A stretch of 64,000 bases of DNA from assembly GCA_015680685.1 (NCBI GenBank), contig MNCI01001967.1:276920-340919 (forward strand), in the 5' to 3' direction. This stretch comes from Gnetum montanum. Lineage: Eukaryota > Streptophyta > Gnetopsida > Gnetales > Gnetaceae. Shown in pieces: positions 48,082-59,477 of the stretch. A program made the position numbers and the translations under genes. Positions within the stretch are counted from its first letter, which is position 1. Each line of letters begins with the position of its first letter. The notes beneath the pieces are model-generated. The model saw nothing but the letters and a program-made list of their open reading frames with translations. It was not told the DNA's origin and ran no database searches.

Positions 48082-51000
48082 GTTGCGGAGGAGCCTACGC
48101 CTTTGCTGTTTCATCGCCGTCAGCCCCAGCCTGCAGTTACGCGTAAGATCTCTTTTTAGCTTTTGCATCGACTCAGAGCAGAAAATTCATAGAATTGGAA
48201 CTTTAGGATAAGCAATGTTAAAGCCCTTTAACCTTTCGTGAATGCGTTTCACGTGCGCAGCCTTCATCTGGTTCATTCTTTTGGAAGATAACGCTAGGAA
48301 TTGTGTTCTAAAGTTGTCAAAATATTACTTCCTGGAGTAAATCAACTTTCACTTTTGGATACTATTTGCTTCAAGAAACACTAAAGAAGCTCTCTCCAGT
48401 GGCCAAAGTGTTTGTAATGTCGAACGTTTTGTTTTGGACAACAGAGGAATGGCGTTTAGGTTGCTTGATTTTATTGATATTTTGAGGTCTTCGCAAAAGA
48501 AACATTCCAGTAAATCATATAACGAGGTAAGGTTATGCTTTCTTTTTTTCTAGTTGTTTTGCTGGCATGTTAGATTAGCAAGTTCATTTACAAAACGTTT
48601 CCTGTTACAGCAGGGAACCAAAGCCTTTTTATTCAATTGCGTCATTTGCGTGTACACTGAAAGCTTGGCGTCCATGTTCATGCCATTGATCGTAGAGTTC
48701 CTCGGATCAAATCCAATGTGCAATTACAGTCTTCGCAATGCACAGAAATAGAGAACCGTTTCCTTGTACCAGAGTAACGATTAATCTTTCAAGAAAAAAC
48801 TCATCTTCAGTATTGAAATTTTCTTTTCATAAGACGAGGATATCAGGCTAGATTTCTAAGATTATTTAAATAACCAAAGAAGCATTGAATAATTATCAGA
48901 TAATTATCTTTTTAGGTGCAAAGCAACCCTGCAAACACAATAGTACCACTGTACCATCCACAGCTTCCATATTTGCATCCTATGGATGGTACAATAGTTA
49001 CTCATTTTGATTTGCTTTGTTATTGCAAACTGGAAATCCTCCGCATAAATCGAACTGGGCAAGCCGAACCTCCGGGGACATTAGCATCCAACATTTTAAT
49101 CCTGAAGAAGCTGTTATTTTTCTGCATTCTGATTCCTTCTGTATCTGGTGCAGGCCGAAGCTAAACAGCTAAAATAAACGTGTCGGTAGCGGAGACGTTT
49201 CTTTGAGCTTCCTCAATTGAAGATTCTTAAAATGATGTGTTTTGTGCAGATGCTGGATCGGTAGATTTCACATATTATATTTAGAAAATGGTTTGGTTTC
49301 GGTTAATTCTGTAGTGTTTCACCTAGATTAATTTTCGCATATTGAGTCCACCATTTTTATTGTTTTTTTAGTCTATTAGTCTACTATGATTCATAAATCT
49401 GTAACATATTCATAGATTGAACATCGTCGAATTCACCCAACCAAACATGCCCCTAAAGCATACAGCTGGCCGTAAAATATTGTACGAATGTAAGAATGTT
49501 TGACTCTACGCGACACCCTGTGATCGTTGTAAGCTCTGCTACGGCTATTTAAACGCATAGATTAACTAACCAGGACTTGACTTGTCCGCACTTGGCTTTA
49601 GATTAATGGCCTCGAGCTGCTAACCAGGACTTCACTTGTCCACATTCGGCTTTCGTCCTGCTGCGCACCGTTTTCAGGGTGCATTCTGGCATTAAAAAGT
49701 CTCTTCCGGACTTCCTAAATATGGTCATTTCTGATTTAGAAGGGAACCAGTGAAATTGCAAGGCCAAAACTAGCTTTTCAGCATGGACTGGAAGTCTGGC
49801 TTTTGATTGAAGTTTCAAGGGCAACAGCATGGATTTTAAGTCTTAACCCCGGGTTCTGGATGCAACCTATAAATTTCTTACTTCAATCTCCTGTGCTTTG
49901 GTATTTGGCCAGTTAGGACTGGTGGTGCCAAAGCCCAAAGCGTTTTACCGGAACAAAAATGTCTTGTTTCTATTAAATATCAACTCCAGATCGCCAGATC
50001 GCCTGAGATTTCCTTTATTCTCATGAAAGGCTTATACCATATAATTTTTCAGAAAGTATACTACTCTGTTGTAGAAGGGACCCCTGGATATGAGAACCAC
50101 CGCAGGCGCGGTTTGGTTTGTCTCTCCCCTATTCGACAACAGCTTCATAGTATAAGTATTTCTGTTGCACTATTGATGATAGTTCGGCATTCTCGTCAGT
50201 TGAAGCATCTAATTAGTTCTACTCTATGATATGATTTCCCAGAAAAGAGCTAAACTTAGGGAATGAACCTGGATGTATGATAGATACTTTTCTTCTTGCC
50301 TATTACGGTAAGATCTGTAGTTTAACTATTTTTTGATCCTTGATGAGGAAGACTGAATCAGAATGCATGATAAGCTGTTGAGAAAATAATCCTGATAAAA
50401 AGTTGCATTTGCTTTTTCATTGTCCTCAATTTTCAATTTTAGTCGAGGCATTTGCTGCTGGCAATGTACATAACAAAAATAGGAGATCATTGATACCAGA
50501 GATTATAAGTAGCCACTGTAAAGTTATTATCCAAATGTATCTAATGACAAGTCAAGTATATGATCAAGCAGGTGATTCATGCTTAATTCCACAATACAAT
50601 CTGCACAATTTAACAGCCTCATTCTATCAATTTCCAGAAGGCAGAGCACAAAGTTACCCCATAAGTTGCCATATTCCACTGGATTTGTTTTGTTAAAGAT
50701 TTTACAGTTCCTACTTTGATATCGAATTAATATCGAAGGTACTATATATCGATCAGCTCCTGAGAAATCACCCATCGAAGATTTACAAAGTTCATATTTT
50801 GACTAAATCCCAACACCTGTTGCTAAGATTACCGTTGTTGAGCCTCCTCCCTCGTTGTTCCAAGCCCTTTGCATTTTGATCTAACTAGGGTGGGTTGTTC
50901 GTGACTTCGTGTTACCTCATTAACAGACCACTGTGGATAAACAATTGAAATCTATCTGGTTGAATCATTTCTATCATAATAAAAATTAAACCCTGGACAA

Positions 51001-51690
51001 TATCTGTTATTGCTTTTTAAATCAAAAGGCTGATTCTCTCTGAGACGTGCTTGAACGGAAACTATGAAAACCCTCACAGTACTCAATCTGTCGTATGACT
51101 AATTCAAAAACAAACCGTGCCACCAGTGCCACAAATCTTGCAGAGGACCAGAGATGGAGTATCACCAAAATTTTAAAAAAGCTTTTCAAGCAAAATCCTA
51201 ACTGAAATCACTAGTAGCAGTTGTAACATCCTGCAGAAGAGCATACCTCAAGAAGACTGTCGCCTGGGACATCATTGGTGCTCAGAAAACCAAGCTGTGG
51301 ATCTAAAATGTCTCCGGCAACTCAAATCAGGTGAGGTGAGGCTCTGAGTTCAATCCAGATTCCAGTGGAGGAAGCAGACGCTACCGTAAATTTTTAAAGA
51401 TAGGATTAGCACAGAATCCATGTAGCAGATCAGGTTGGAAAACACACAAAGTCAAGCTCGTAACAGAAGCTGCGACGGCATGAACCACGAGATTGGTGGG
51501 TGCTGAGCAGTCGAGATCCGGTCACATGTCATGGTTTTTGTTCGTCATGGCGCACCATGTCGGATCGTTACGATTAACAGCGTCTTTTTTCGCTATGTAC
51601 TATGCTGTCATGACCGTTCATTACAGCTGTTACGCATGATAAAACAAAATGTTCCCCGTATCATTTTATTTTCAAGCTTATGCTTTTGTC
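48082..51690. other. Upstream flank of the SDR gene, no supported gene
   Basis: Less AT-biased than most of the window. No clear TATA box is visible upstream of the SDR start. Short direct repeats occur, such as TAACCAGGACTT at 49567 and 49620 (about 53 bp apart). AACCAAACATGCCCCTAAAG near 49440-49460 resembles the end of some plant DNA transposons, but no matching inverted end was found. Confidence 0.4.
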
Positions 51691-51699
51691 AACCCTTAT

Positions 51700-52330
51700 A
51701 ATGTGTTTATTTTTCCCGTTTGCCACATGTAGCAAGTTCTTTCTAACTTTGTTGTGCATAAGTTGCATAATAATATTCCTTGGTATGAAGATTGGTTTTG
51801 GCCTGACGGTTCCCCTCTTTGCTCTTTACGTATCTCTAAAGCCAAATCTTGGTTTCATGCGCAAGCTTTTCAATTTTCCACTATAAATAGACGTTGGAGT
51901 TTACATTTTGAGGATCACCAGTGGAAAATTATTTTTCGTCGGATTTGGACTTCCAAGGCCCAACCTAAGCATCATTTCTTGTTTTGGTCCTTGGTTCATC
52001 AAGGTCTTCCCATCGGACATAGGCTTCATTTGTTAGGAATTGATCATCCTAAATGCCCCATTTGTAAAGCGGATGATTCTTTTCAACACGTCTTTTGGGA
52101 TTGTTCATTCTCTCAATACATTTAGAAATGGTGTCAATCTCTCCGAGTCTTCCTTCCTAATCATTTTATTCGTTTTCCTCAATGTATCCTTCAAGATGAT
52201 TGTGTTAAGCGTCATCTTCAAAAAGCCTGGAAAATCCTCCTATTTGAGATTATCTTCTTTATTTGAAAATGTCGTCTAGATGCTTGGTATAAACACAAAC
52301 TACAATGAATTTGACTACGGTATGAAATGC
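51700..52330 (+). mobile_element. L1-type LINE ORF2 C-terminal fragment
   Basis: The frame 51754-52125 gives WYEDWFWPDGSPL, WSLHFEDHQWKIIFRRIWTS and FLFWSLVHQGLPIGHRLHLL. It then reads CPICKADDSFQHVFWDCSFS, a complete zf-RVT zinc-binding domain (Cys-x2-Cys, His, Cys). It aligns with residues of about 1100-1165 of the intact ORF2 at 55364-59206 but is clearly diverged. A stop follows, and the remaining C-terminus is out of frame. RT and endonuclease are absent. Confidence 0.82.
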
Positions 52331-53586
52331 TCTATTGCTAGTAATGTTCAACTTCACTGTCGTGGCTTTCTCAATAATATTACCTTTTCCAACTGAATTC
52401 TCTTTGAATTAGGTGTATTGATCTCCTTCTTCAGTTGTCATTCCGGGGGTGCGATAAGCTTTTGTCTTGTTGCAGGTTGACTGGGGGTCATCTTGCAACA
52501 TTGGGCTCTGTTAAGGTTTTGGATTTAATTTTTCTTCTGCAGCTAGCACATCACCTTAACAACCCCCCCACATGTAGCTGGCAGATTCAATTTCATCCAT
52601 TTCTTTGCAGATTGTTTCTTGTCAGGCTTTATTGGCTTCAAAAGGGTATGTCGCAGCACTGTTGCAGCGTTCCTGTTGCAGGTGCCTGCAAACATACCAC
52701 AGACGTTTTATGGGATCTGACACCATTAATATTTTTTATAAATTTACGGAATGCAAATACGTTATCTGGTATTTGACGGTTTCACAAAAGGCTGTAATAG
52801 AGAAAAAAAGAACCCTAATTCTTTACGGGAATCCATAATCCACCTTGTCTTATTTGTGTACTTGTAATAAACCCATATGATGCATTCACGTGAACAGGGA
52901 AGAGCGTGGAGGGTATTAAATTTGCAGTTTAAGCGCGGATTACATCAACCTGATATTGAAATGACTATGACAGTATATAATACTAGCTACTTCCTGGTCC
53001 ACAGGTACCCTTCGAGATGAAAGCGTTTCGAGCCGTTAAAGGCATCATTGGCCAGGAGCTTTGTGGTAGCTATTCAATATTCAATGATAGATATCGATAC
53101 TAGAGACATTGGACAGCGGACACAAAAAAAAGGTACCTACTTCTGTAATTTAAAAACTTGAAGGGAATTCATAGGGACCTGTATTATCACATCCTTGGTG
53201 CAGGATTTCCCAGAAACGAAGGACTTCCTATCAAGTTCGAAGATTTGTGTTCGGCTTTGGCTCATTAACTCTTATCTTTTTGGAACTTTGTTTAACTGGA
53301 TGAACATTAAGGCTCACGGGTAATGATCCTTTTACTTTTGTCAAATTTTACTTTGATTTTTTTACTTTGATTTTTTGTAGAAAGGTTGAATGATCCTTGA
53401 ACTTATCAATTTTTACTTTGGCATTTCATGGAAGGGTTGAATTTAACTGGTTTGAGTTACTCAAAAAAATTAGGCTTTCACTCATTTTCTGAGGATCCTA
53501 CATACTCCTCTAACCCATGTCCCTTTCAATGAGTATTGAGGCTCCAAGTAATATTCCTTTAAAGACTTTTGTCAACAATACATGGG
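52331..53586. other. No gene recognised
   Basis: Some open stretches (for example 52605-52838 plus strand) are rich in Cys and Arg but show no recognisable domain or convincing splice partners. No repeat structure noted. Confidence 0.4.
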
Positions 53587-53920
53587 TTAGGAGTAGTTAC
53601 ATGAAGTGTAAGGTGTGGCTAGAAGATTAGGACCGGTTACTCATCGCATAGGCTAGTTTAGATTTGTTCTGCTATTACTTAGAATTAGAAACTTTTACTC
53701 TCACTTCATGATTATTAGGATCATAATGGCCAATTCAGCTATCTCACCATGAGTTAAACCATACACATTGATTTTACTAACTCATGTGGGAAGACAACGA
53801 TCGTGAATGCTAACTAATTACTGATATAATCACATTGCCTTATCTGCAAAGTTTGATTGGGATTTTGCATGAACACTTGTATCTCATATGCTTGGGTGTT
53901 GGATATTCCATCGCTCATTA
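53587..53920 (+). repeat. 5'-truncated Ty3 LTR tail (copy B)
   Basis: It matches the last 336 bases of the LTR ending at 10727: TTTACTCTCACTTCATGATT, CACCATGAGTTAAACCATAC, and the end GCTCATTA followed by GTACAAAAGAGG. The U3 and TATA parts are missing. Confidence 0.82.
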
Positions 53921-54290
53921 GTACAAAAGAGGTATGAACAATGAATCAATGTAGGAGAAATGCAAATGCTTAAATGGATGTTGAATGTTATCAAATGAGA
54001 TAAATTATACAATATAGACATTAGAGAGACTTGGAGTGGCTTCTATTTCAAATAAGCTACACAAATAGTGTCTTAAATGGTTTAGACATATGCAATGAAG
54101 ATAGATAACAAGCCTATAAAACAAGGTTGCTACCTAACTATTCCAAGAAAGCCACTCAAAGAAAGACCAAAAAGATATGAGCAAAATTTGTTAGGATAAG
54201 ACTAATTTGATGATGATTTAAGTGATTCACCATGTATATGCAAACATCTTCCAAGATTAATAAGTTGAAACAAAGCTAAGATAATGATGA
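53921..54290 (+). mobile_element. RTE-type LINE 3' tail (copy B)
   Basis: Near-identical to 10728-11085, including TTAGAGAGACTTGGAGTGGC and the AAAGCTAAGATAATGATGAT end. Same decayed RTE C-terminal pattern. Confidence 0.72.
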
Positions 54291-54351
54291 TATATGTATT
54301 TCACAATCTATATGCCAGCATCCTTTAAAATTAATTTTAAAAATCGACAAA

Positions 54352-54502
54352 GATGGTTGACATATAATAGTAAGAGGCATAGTCAGCCTTACGTTGCCCA
54401 ATATTAATAAAGATGAATTTAATCGGGTAGGCAAAGATGCTTGACATAACATATAATAGTAAAGGGCATAGTCAGCCTTACGTTGCACAATATTAATAAA
54501 GA
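54352..54502 (+). repeat. Short tandem duplication at the L1 insertion point
   Basis: ATATAATAGTAA(G/A)(A/G)GGCATAGTCAGCC and the following TTACGTTGC(C/A)CAATATTAATAAAG occur twice, about 74 bases apart, but once in copy A (11156-11220). The L1 inserted at the second repeat. Confidence 0.75.
54488..54502 (+). repeat. Target site duplication, left of L1
   Basis: CAATATTAATAAAGA, identical to 59478-59492. Confidence 0.9.
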
Positions 54503-54503
54503 A

Positions 54504-55367
54504 ATGGCTCGTCATTTTATTTTGGTAGAATTATCTGACGCTTCACAGGTCGAAACGGCTCTCTCAAAAAAAAATTTTCCAACTAGAAATGCAACCCTTA
54601 TCGCACGCCCCTGGAGTTTTGACTTTAATGTCAATGACCCCGCTTTTAATATAATTCCTTGTTACATAGAATTGCCCAACCTTCCACACATTTTCTCCCC
54701 GGTTGAGAGGGACATAGTTAGCACCCTGGGCCCTATTATTTCCGATCATTGTAAGGCGATCAATGGAACTCAAATTCGACGTTACTGTATTGAACTGGAT
54801 ATAGCCCGTCGGAAGACCTCATTAAACCTCGGTGCTGGTGGAAAAATCTTTACCCAAAAAGTGGACTATTTTTACCTTCCAAACTCATGTAGCTATTGTC
54901 ATAGGGCCGAGCATCATATCTCGGTGTGTCCCATCCTAACCAGGAAAAAACAATCAGTAGCCTCTCAAAAGACTGGTTCCCTAGTCACACCACTAGTCGG
55001 CCCATCCTCCGTACCCTTCAAATTCGGATCTCCTCTCCCAACATCTCCTAAATCCTCCTCTCAACCTAGCCGCTCCAAGCTCCAGAAACAACAGTCAGGT
55101 ACTTACACCTCCACCCAGGTCATCCCTTCAAACGTTGTCAAGAACTCATTCTCGGAGGATGAGTTCGTGGTGGCCAGTGGTAGAAAACGAGTCAAAGCTT
55201 CCCTTCGTTCTACTTCTACCTCCACCTCCTCTTCACTAGACACTTCCATGGCCCTTGTCCCCACCAACAACTCCTTTGCCCTCTTGTCAGGAACAAAGGA
55301 AACTGATACTTCGACTCCCAAACCTTTGGTTACCCTCCCATCCAACCCACCCCTGGTTTCCTCATGA
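54504..55367 (+). CDS. L1 ORF1 protein, N-terminally truncated
   Basis: RNA-binding protein of the L1 particle. The frame from the first in-element ATG gives 287 residues; a start further left would use target-site bases. It opens inside a DUF4283-like domain: LIARPWSFDFNV, then CYIELPNLPHIFSP, the usual gpW...vWVrlpnLP pattern, so the domain's first part is lost. A zinc knuckle of the form CX2CX4HX4C (SCSYCHRAEHHISVCP) lies at about residues 128-142. The rest is Ser/Thr/Pro-rich and basic. The stop TGA overlaps the ORF2 start. Frame integrity fits a recent insertion, but the protein is incomplete. Confidence 0.88.
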   Translation: MARHFILVELSDASQVETALSKKNFPTRNATLIARPWSFDFNVNDPAFNIIPCYIELPNLPHIFSPVERDIVSTLGPIISDHCKAINGTQIRRYCIELDIARRKTSLNLGAGGKIFTQKVDYFYLPNSCSYCHRAEHHISVCPILTRKKQSVASQKTGSLVTPLVGPSSVPFKFGSPLPTSPKSSSQPSRSKLQKQQSGTYTSTQVIPSNVVKNSFSEDEFVVASGRKRVKASLRSTSTSTSSSLDTSMALVPTNNSFALLSGTKETDTSTPKPLVTLPSNPPLVSS

Positions 55368-58300
55368 ATCTCTTTTCTTGGAATGTTCGAGGCCTTACTG
55401 ATAGGCTTCGACGAAAGCGAGCAGGCAACTTTATATCTAGTCTTAATTCGACTTTTGATTTCATTCTTCTTCAAGAAATTAAGATTTCCGCCAACCTTTT
55501 ATCCTATTCCGCCCATTGGTTTCTTCCTCACTCCTCAATCCTAGCGACATCCCATGCTTGTGGGAAAGGAGGAGCGGCCATTCTCCTCTCACCCTATTGG
55601 AAAACTAAAATCCTTCAAAGCGGTTCGGATTCTGGGCATAGAGTTTCCTGGGCCACTTTCTCCTCCCAGCATGGCCCCTTTGGCATTTGCTCGATATATG
55701 CCCCAAACGACTCCACAGAACGGGCTCTCCTTTGGCATGAACTTGCCACTTCTCTCCCCCCAATGCCTTGGATATTCGGAGGAGATTTTAATATGGTAGA
55801 ATTCCCTCAAGATAAGCTCGGAGGGGCATTTCTTCAATTGCCCAATCTCGAGTATCAGGCCTGGTCTGCGTTTACGAAACGATTTTACCTCTCAGACGGA
55901 GCAGACAACTCCATGAGCGCTTCCCCCCATCGATTCACCTGGAGCAATCTCCGTCTAGGGCAAGCTCGCATCTATAGTAGGTTAGATAGGTTCCATTTCT
56001 CCACCCTCTCCTTTTGGCAAGCTTGCTCTGCCACTACAGTCCATCATCATGCCACCTTATCCGACCACCTTCCTATCTCCATATCTATCCAGCTACATGG
56101 TAGCCCTAACCGACAACAATTCCATCTTTTCAGACTGCACAACAAATGTTTTTCTTCCCCCACTGCCCAACTTCTTCTCTCCAACCTTTGGAATGCCGAA
56201 CCTAGGCCCCTAAATCAGACGGGTTGGATTAATTGGTGGCATCGTGCTTCATGTCGAGTGCGAAATTTCACTCGTTCATACGGTAAGACCGTGGCTGCTC
56301 AAGCCAAACTTGAATACAACAAAATTCACCTCACCATTGAGCATCTCACTATCAAACTAGCTCATGATCCCTTCAATACTCTAATTCACGAGGAGCTAGC
56401 TAGAGCACGCGTAGCCTTCCAACATTGGGATGTGTACCATGCAGAAAGTGCCTTAACTAAAAGTCGGCTCACTTGGTTAAATATTCAAGATGAACACTGT
56501 AAGGAATTTTTTAAATATCTTAATGCTGCTTCCCCCTCGCATGCTATCGACAAAATCTCATGTGAGGGTACTACCATTACTGACCACAATAGTATCCTCT
56601 CTTATCTCAAGAACCACTACGAAACCCTTTTTGCTGCTACCCCAATGGACATCTCTTCGTTCAAGGCTGCCACCCCTGATTATCCTCGTCTTATTAATCC
56701 TACTATGCTACAAAGCCTTGAAGCTGATATTACTTTAGCGGAGCTACAGGAGGCTTGTTCCAAGTTACGTCGCGGTAAGGCTCCTGGTTATGATGGGTTT
56801 CCAGCAGAATTTTTTCAAAATCATTGGGATTTGGTGGGCAAGGACCTTATGCAGGTCATTAACGAGGCTATCTTCACTGGTTCCCTCGGGCCCAATCTAA
56901 ATCAAGGGGTAATTCGTCTCCTCCCCAAGTCTGGGGATCTAACCGATATCTCCAATTGGCGTCCCATAACTCTTCTCAATGTAGTGTATAAAATTTGGGC
57001 GAAGTGCCTTGCCTTACGGCTGAAAAAAATTCTCGGTCAGATCATATCTCCTCAGCAAACAGGGTTTGTTCCGGGCAGGTATATTTTAGACAATGTGGTA
57101 GCGGCGTGGGAAGGTCTCAAGTGGGCTGAGGACGATGGACAAGATATTCTCCTAGTGAAACTAGATTATGCCAAGGCTTATGACAACATTAAGTGGGATT
57201 TTATCTTGCAGACTATGACCAAATTGGGTTTTGGACCCAAGTTCTTGCATATGGTGACATGCTTATTCTCAGATGCTACTGCGAGAATTGCCACTACCTT
57301 CGGCATTACCTCTCCCTTTCCAATCCATAGGTCTGTGCGCCAAGGTTGTCCTCTCGCCCCCTATCTCTTCATCATTGCATCAGACTTTCTTTGTCATCAA
57401 ATAAACCTGGACATTAAAACTAAAGTTCTCACTGGGGTTAGCCTTTCCTCCTCTCAACAACAGCTTCTCAATATGCACTTTGCCGATGACTCCTTTTTTC
57501 TAGTTCAAAACACAGCCACCAATTTGCACCGCCTCTTATCAAGGGTGGAGCAATATTGCACACTCTCAGGTTCCATAATTAATTGGAATAAATCCTCTGT
57601 TTATAGCTTTAAGGGCAATTACAACCATGTGACCCACTATAAGTGGAAGCAACTTCAAGATCAAGACATCGTTAAGATTCTGGGAATCCCTTTCCGCTTC
57701 AGAGGCTCAACATCTATCCTTTGGGAGCAAGTTATTCATCGAATTCAAAAGAAACTCGATAAATGGAAAACTAAGCCCCTCACACTTGCGGGTAAATACC
57801 TTATCTGTAAGTCCATATGCGCATCCACCCATGTGTATTACTCTTCGTGTTGGGCCCCTTCCCAAGCTGCCTACCAGAAGTTAGAACGGTTATTCCGTGA
57901 CTTTATGTGGTCCTCCAAGGACTCTCAAAAAGGCTTTCATCGTGTCGCTTGGACTATTGTTACTCTCCCCAAGAATAAGGGCGGCTTAGGCCTTTTAAAC
58001 TCCTATAAGCAAGGAATTACCTTGGTTGCTAAGTGGTTGGTACAACATTTAGATGCCTCAAATATTATAGGGACCCTCCTCCAATTAAGGCTTCATCAAG
58101 CCTTTCCTAAAAATAAGCCCTTCTGGCAAGACATCCATTTCGTTAATTGGATTATTTCCCCCCTCACTATCATTCTTCCCGGATCTCATGTCTTCAAAAG
58201 CATTTGGAGGGCCTGGCAAATTGTTCACACTCACATAGACTGGACTACCGTTAAAATCAATCCTACTATCCTCTCTAAAGTGTGTCCGTGGTGGTTACCT

Positions 58301-59206
58301 CTGTCACCCGCTCCCCTAGCTATCACAAATGCTAAGGTGGCTACCTCGTGGTATCGGAAAGGTGTCATTTCCTTGAATTGTCTTAGGCTAGCTAGTCGTT
58401 GGATTTCAGGGGTCGAGTTTAACACTTTGTACGGGGAGTCGGCTGCAATGAAACATTGCCTTGTTCAGATTTACTCCTTCCTCCACAGTCACTGGCACCT
58501 GGATGTTACCGTGCCAAGCCTTTTCCATGGCCTGCAATGGCGTAATGGGGTTAGACTCCTTCCCTATCGGCCATCTGTCCCCTTTCATCTCATGCATGAC
58601 CCATCTGCAGTCGTTCAACGTTGCAATAGATATTGGCACAAACAAGCGTCAGAATCATTTTGGATCCCTCTCTTCCAACATATTTGGAAACTTCCGACCC
58701 TCCCCAAAATTAAGCAGTTCCTTTGGTGTCTTCTCCACCATGGTCTTCCTATCGGAAAACGTCTAGAATATCTTGGGATTCCTAATCCCACTTGCCCTCT
58801 ATGTGGTGGACTAGATGACTTTGTCCATGTGTTTTGGCAATGTCCCTTTGCTCAACATGTGTGGCAGTGGACTTCTAAAGCTTTTCCATCCTACCAGTTA
58901 TCTCAAGAGGCTGCCATATTCGGATTCTTGAACATTACTTCTACTAACCTTAACTTTCTGTGGAAAGTTCTTAGACCTATTATTTTACATTATATTTGGA
59001 AGCGAAGATGCAATGTTCTATTTCAAAAGACCGAGTATTCTAACAAATGTTTGCTTACCAGGTTGGAGATGTTGCAGATCTTTCGGCTCACCTATTTTCA
59101 ACTCACATCTCAAGCATCCAAGTTCAATTTGGACAGTCATCAATTGGTTCATCTCCTGCAGCTCTGGGACAATCCTATGTGTCTTAATTACACTTCGCAT
59201 CAGTAA
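55364..59206 (+). CDS. L1 ORF2 polyprotein: endonuclease, reverse transcriptase, zinc-binding domain
   Basis: 1280 residues, complete. It nicks target DNA and copies the element's RNA into it. The apurinic-type endonuclease occupies about residues 1-240: SWNVRGL (Asn7), LLQEIK (Glu38), GGDFNMV (Asp141, Asn143), LSDHLPI (Asp234, His235). RT spans about 450-760: APGYDGFPAEFFQNHW, NWRPITLLNVVYKIWAKCLA, QQTGFVPGRYILDN, KLDYAKAYDNIKWDF, VRQGCPLAPYLF, and the catalytic FADD at 706-709. A zf-RVT zinc-binding domain lies at about 1105-1165 (Cys1144, Cys1147, then FVHVFWQC). No RNase H domain follows. The ATG overlaps the ORF1 stop as ATGA, suggesting translation by termination-reinitiation. All catalytic residues checked are present, so it may be competent. 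Confidence 0.95.
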   Translation: MNLFSWNVRGLTDRLRRKRAGNFISSLNSTFDFILLQEIKISANLLSYSAHWFLPHSSILATSHACGKGGAAILLSPYWKTKILQSGSDSGHRVSWATFSSQHGPFGICSIYAPNDSTERALLWHELATSLPPMPWIFGGDFNMVEFPQDKLGGAFLQLPNLEYQAWSAFTKRFYLSDGADNSMSASPHRFTWSNLRLGQARIYSRLDRFHFSTLSFWQACSATTVHHHATLSDHLPISISIQLHGSPNRQQFHLFRLHNKCFSSPTAQLLLSNLWNAEPRPLNQTGWINWWHRASCRVRNFTRSYGKTVAAQAKLEYNKIHLTIEHLTIKLAHDPFNTLIHEELARARVAFQHWDVYHAESALTKSRLTWLNIQDEHCKEFFKYLNAASPSHAIDKISCEGTTITDHNSILSYLKNHYETLFAATPMDISSFKAATPDYPRLINPTMLQSLEADITLAELQEACSKLRRGKAPGYDGFPAEFFQNHWDLVGKDLMQVINEAIFTGSLGPNLNQGVIRLLPKSGDLTDISNWRPITLLNVVYKIWAKCLALRLKKILGQIISPQQTGFVPGRYILDNVVAAWEGLKWAEDDGQDILLVKLDYAKAYDNIKWDFILQTMTKLGFGPKFLHMVTCLFSDATARIATTFGITSPFPIHRSVRQGCPLAPYLFIIASDFLCHQINLDIKTKVLTGVSLSSSQQQLLNMHFADDSFFLVQNTATNLHRLLSRVEQYCTLSGSIINWNKSSVYSFKGNYNHVTHYKWKQLQDQDIVKILGIPFRFRGSTSILWEQVIHRIQKKLDKWKTKPLTLAGKYLICKSICASTHVYYSSCWAPSQAAYQKLERLFRDFMWSSKDSQKGFHRVAWTIVTLPKNKGGLGLLNSYKQGITLVAKWLVQHLDASNIIGTLLQLRLHQAFPKNKPFWQDIHFVNWIISPLTIILPGSHVFKSIWRAWQIVHTHIDWTTVKINPTILSKVCPWWLPLSPAPLAITNAKVATSWYRKGVISLNCLRLASRWISGVEFNTLYGESAAMKHCLVQIYSFLHSHWHLDVTVPSLFHGLQWRNGVRLLPYRPSVPFHLMHDPSAVVQRCNRYWHKQASESFWIPLFQHIWKLPTLPKIKQFLWCLLHHGLPIGKRLEYLGIPNPTCPLCGGLDDFVHVFWQCPFAQHVWQWTSKAFPSYQLSQEAAIFGFLNITSTNLNFLWKVLRPIILHYIWKRRCNVLFQKTEYSNKCLLTRLEMLQIFRLTYFQLTSQASKFNLDSHQLVHLLQLWDNPMCLNYTSHQ

Positions 59207-59477
59207 TCTCTGCAAGGAAGTTTTCCCTTCATTTTGTGGATTCACCATTGGCATTCCCTAGCTCTTGGCTTCATCTACTTCTATGTCATTCTATTTTGTA
59301 AAATGCTAGTTTGTGCGAACATTTGGTTGTGTCCCAACTTGAGGTACCTCCTCTTATACTAGTTGTTTTTTTAAGGTGTCCCAACTTGAGGTACCTTAAC
59401 CCTACGACTTCTTCAAGTTGTTGTAATTGATGCCCCTTTAATTTCAATAAAATTTCTTTTCGGGGTCCGACACCCCC
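59207..59477 (+). other. L1 3' UTR with internal direct repeat
   Basis: A 21-base unit containing CCCAACTTGAGGTACCT occurs at 59329-59349 and 59376-59396. An AATAAA lies at 59447-59452. The sequence then runs on about 25 bases into a C-rich end without a poly(A) tail. Confidence 0.75.

Larger units (their letters stand above)
54503..59477 (+). mobile_element. Young 5'-truncated L1 LINE with intact ORF2
   Basis: Bounded by a perfect 15-bp target site duplication. It starts within ORF1, so 5' truncated, as is usual after target-primed reverse transcription. It contains the rest of ORF1, a complete ORF2, and a 270-bp 3' UTR with AATAAA at 59447. CpG dinucleotides are abundant and there are no internal stops, unlike the other LINEs here. 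The 3' end reads GGGGTCCGACACCCCC without a poly(A) tail. Confidence 0.93.

Noticed and set aside
48071-48145. Plus-strand exon starting MAHMLRRSLRLCC with a GTAAGA donor
   Set aside because: It overlaps the first exon and leader of the minus-strand SDR gene and has no convincing downstream partner exon; most likely a shadow.
48409-48527. Plus-strand open stretch (ERFVLDNRGMAFRLLDFIDI) ending at GTAAGG
   Set aside because: A good donor but no clear acceptor, a stop just upstream in frame, and no recognisable protein.
49300-49460. Possible MITE ending AACCAAACATGCCCCTAAAG
   Set aside because: No matching inverted end or target site duplication was found; a similar string at 12510 lacks one too.
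52435-52838. Cys/Arg-rich open frames
   Set aside because: No domain, no splice partners, and directly downstream of an L1 fragment; treated as chance.
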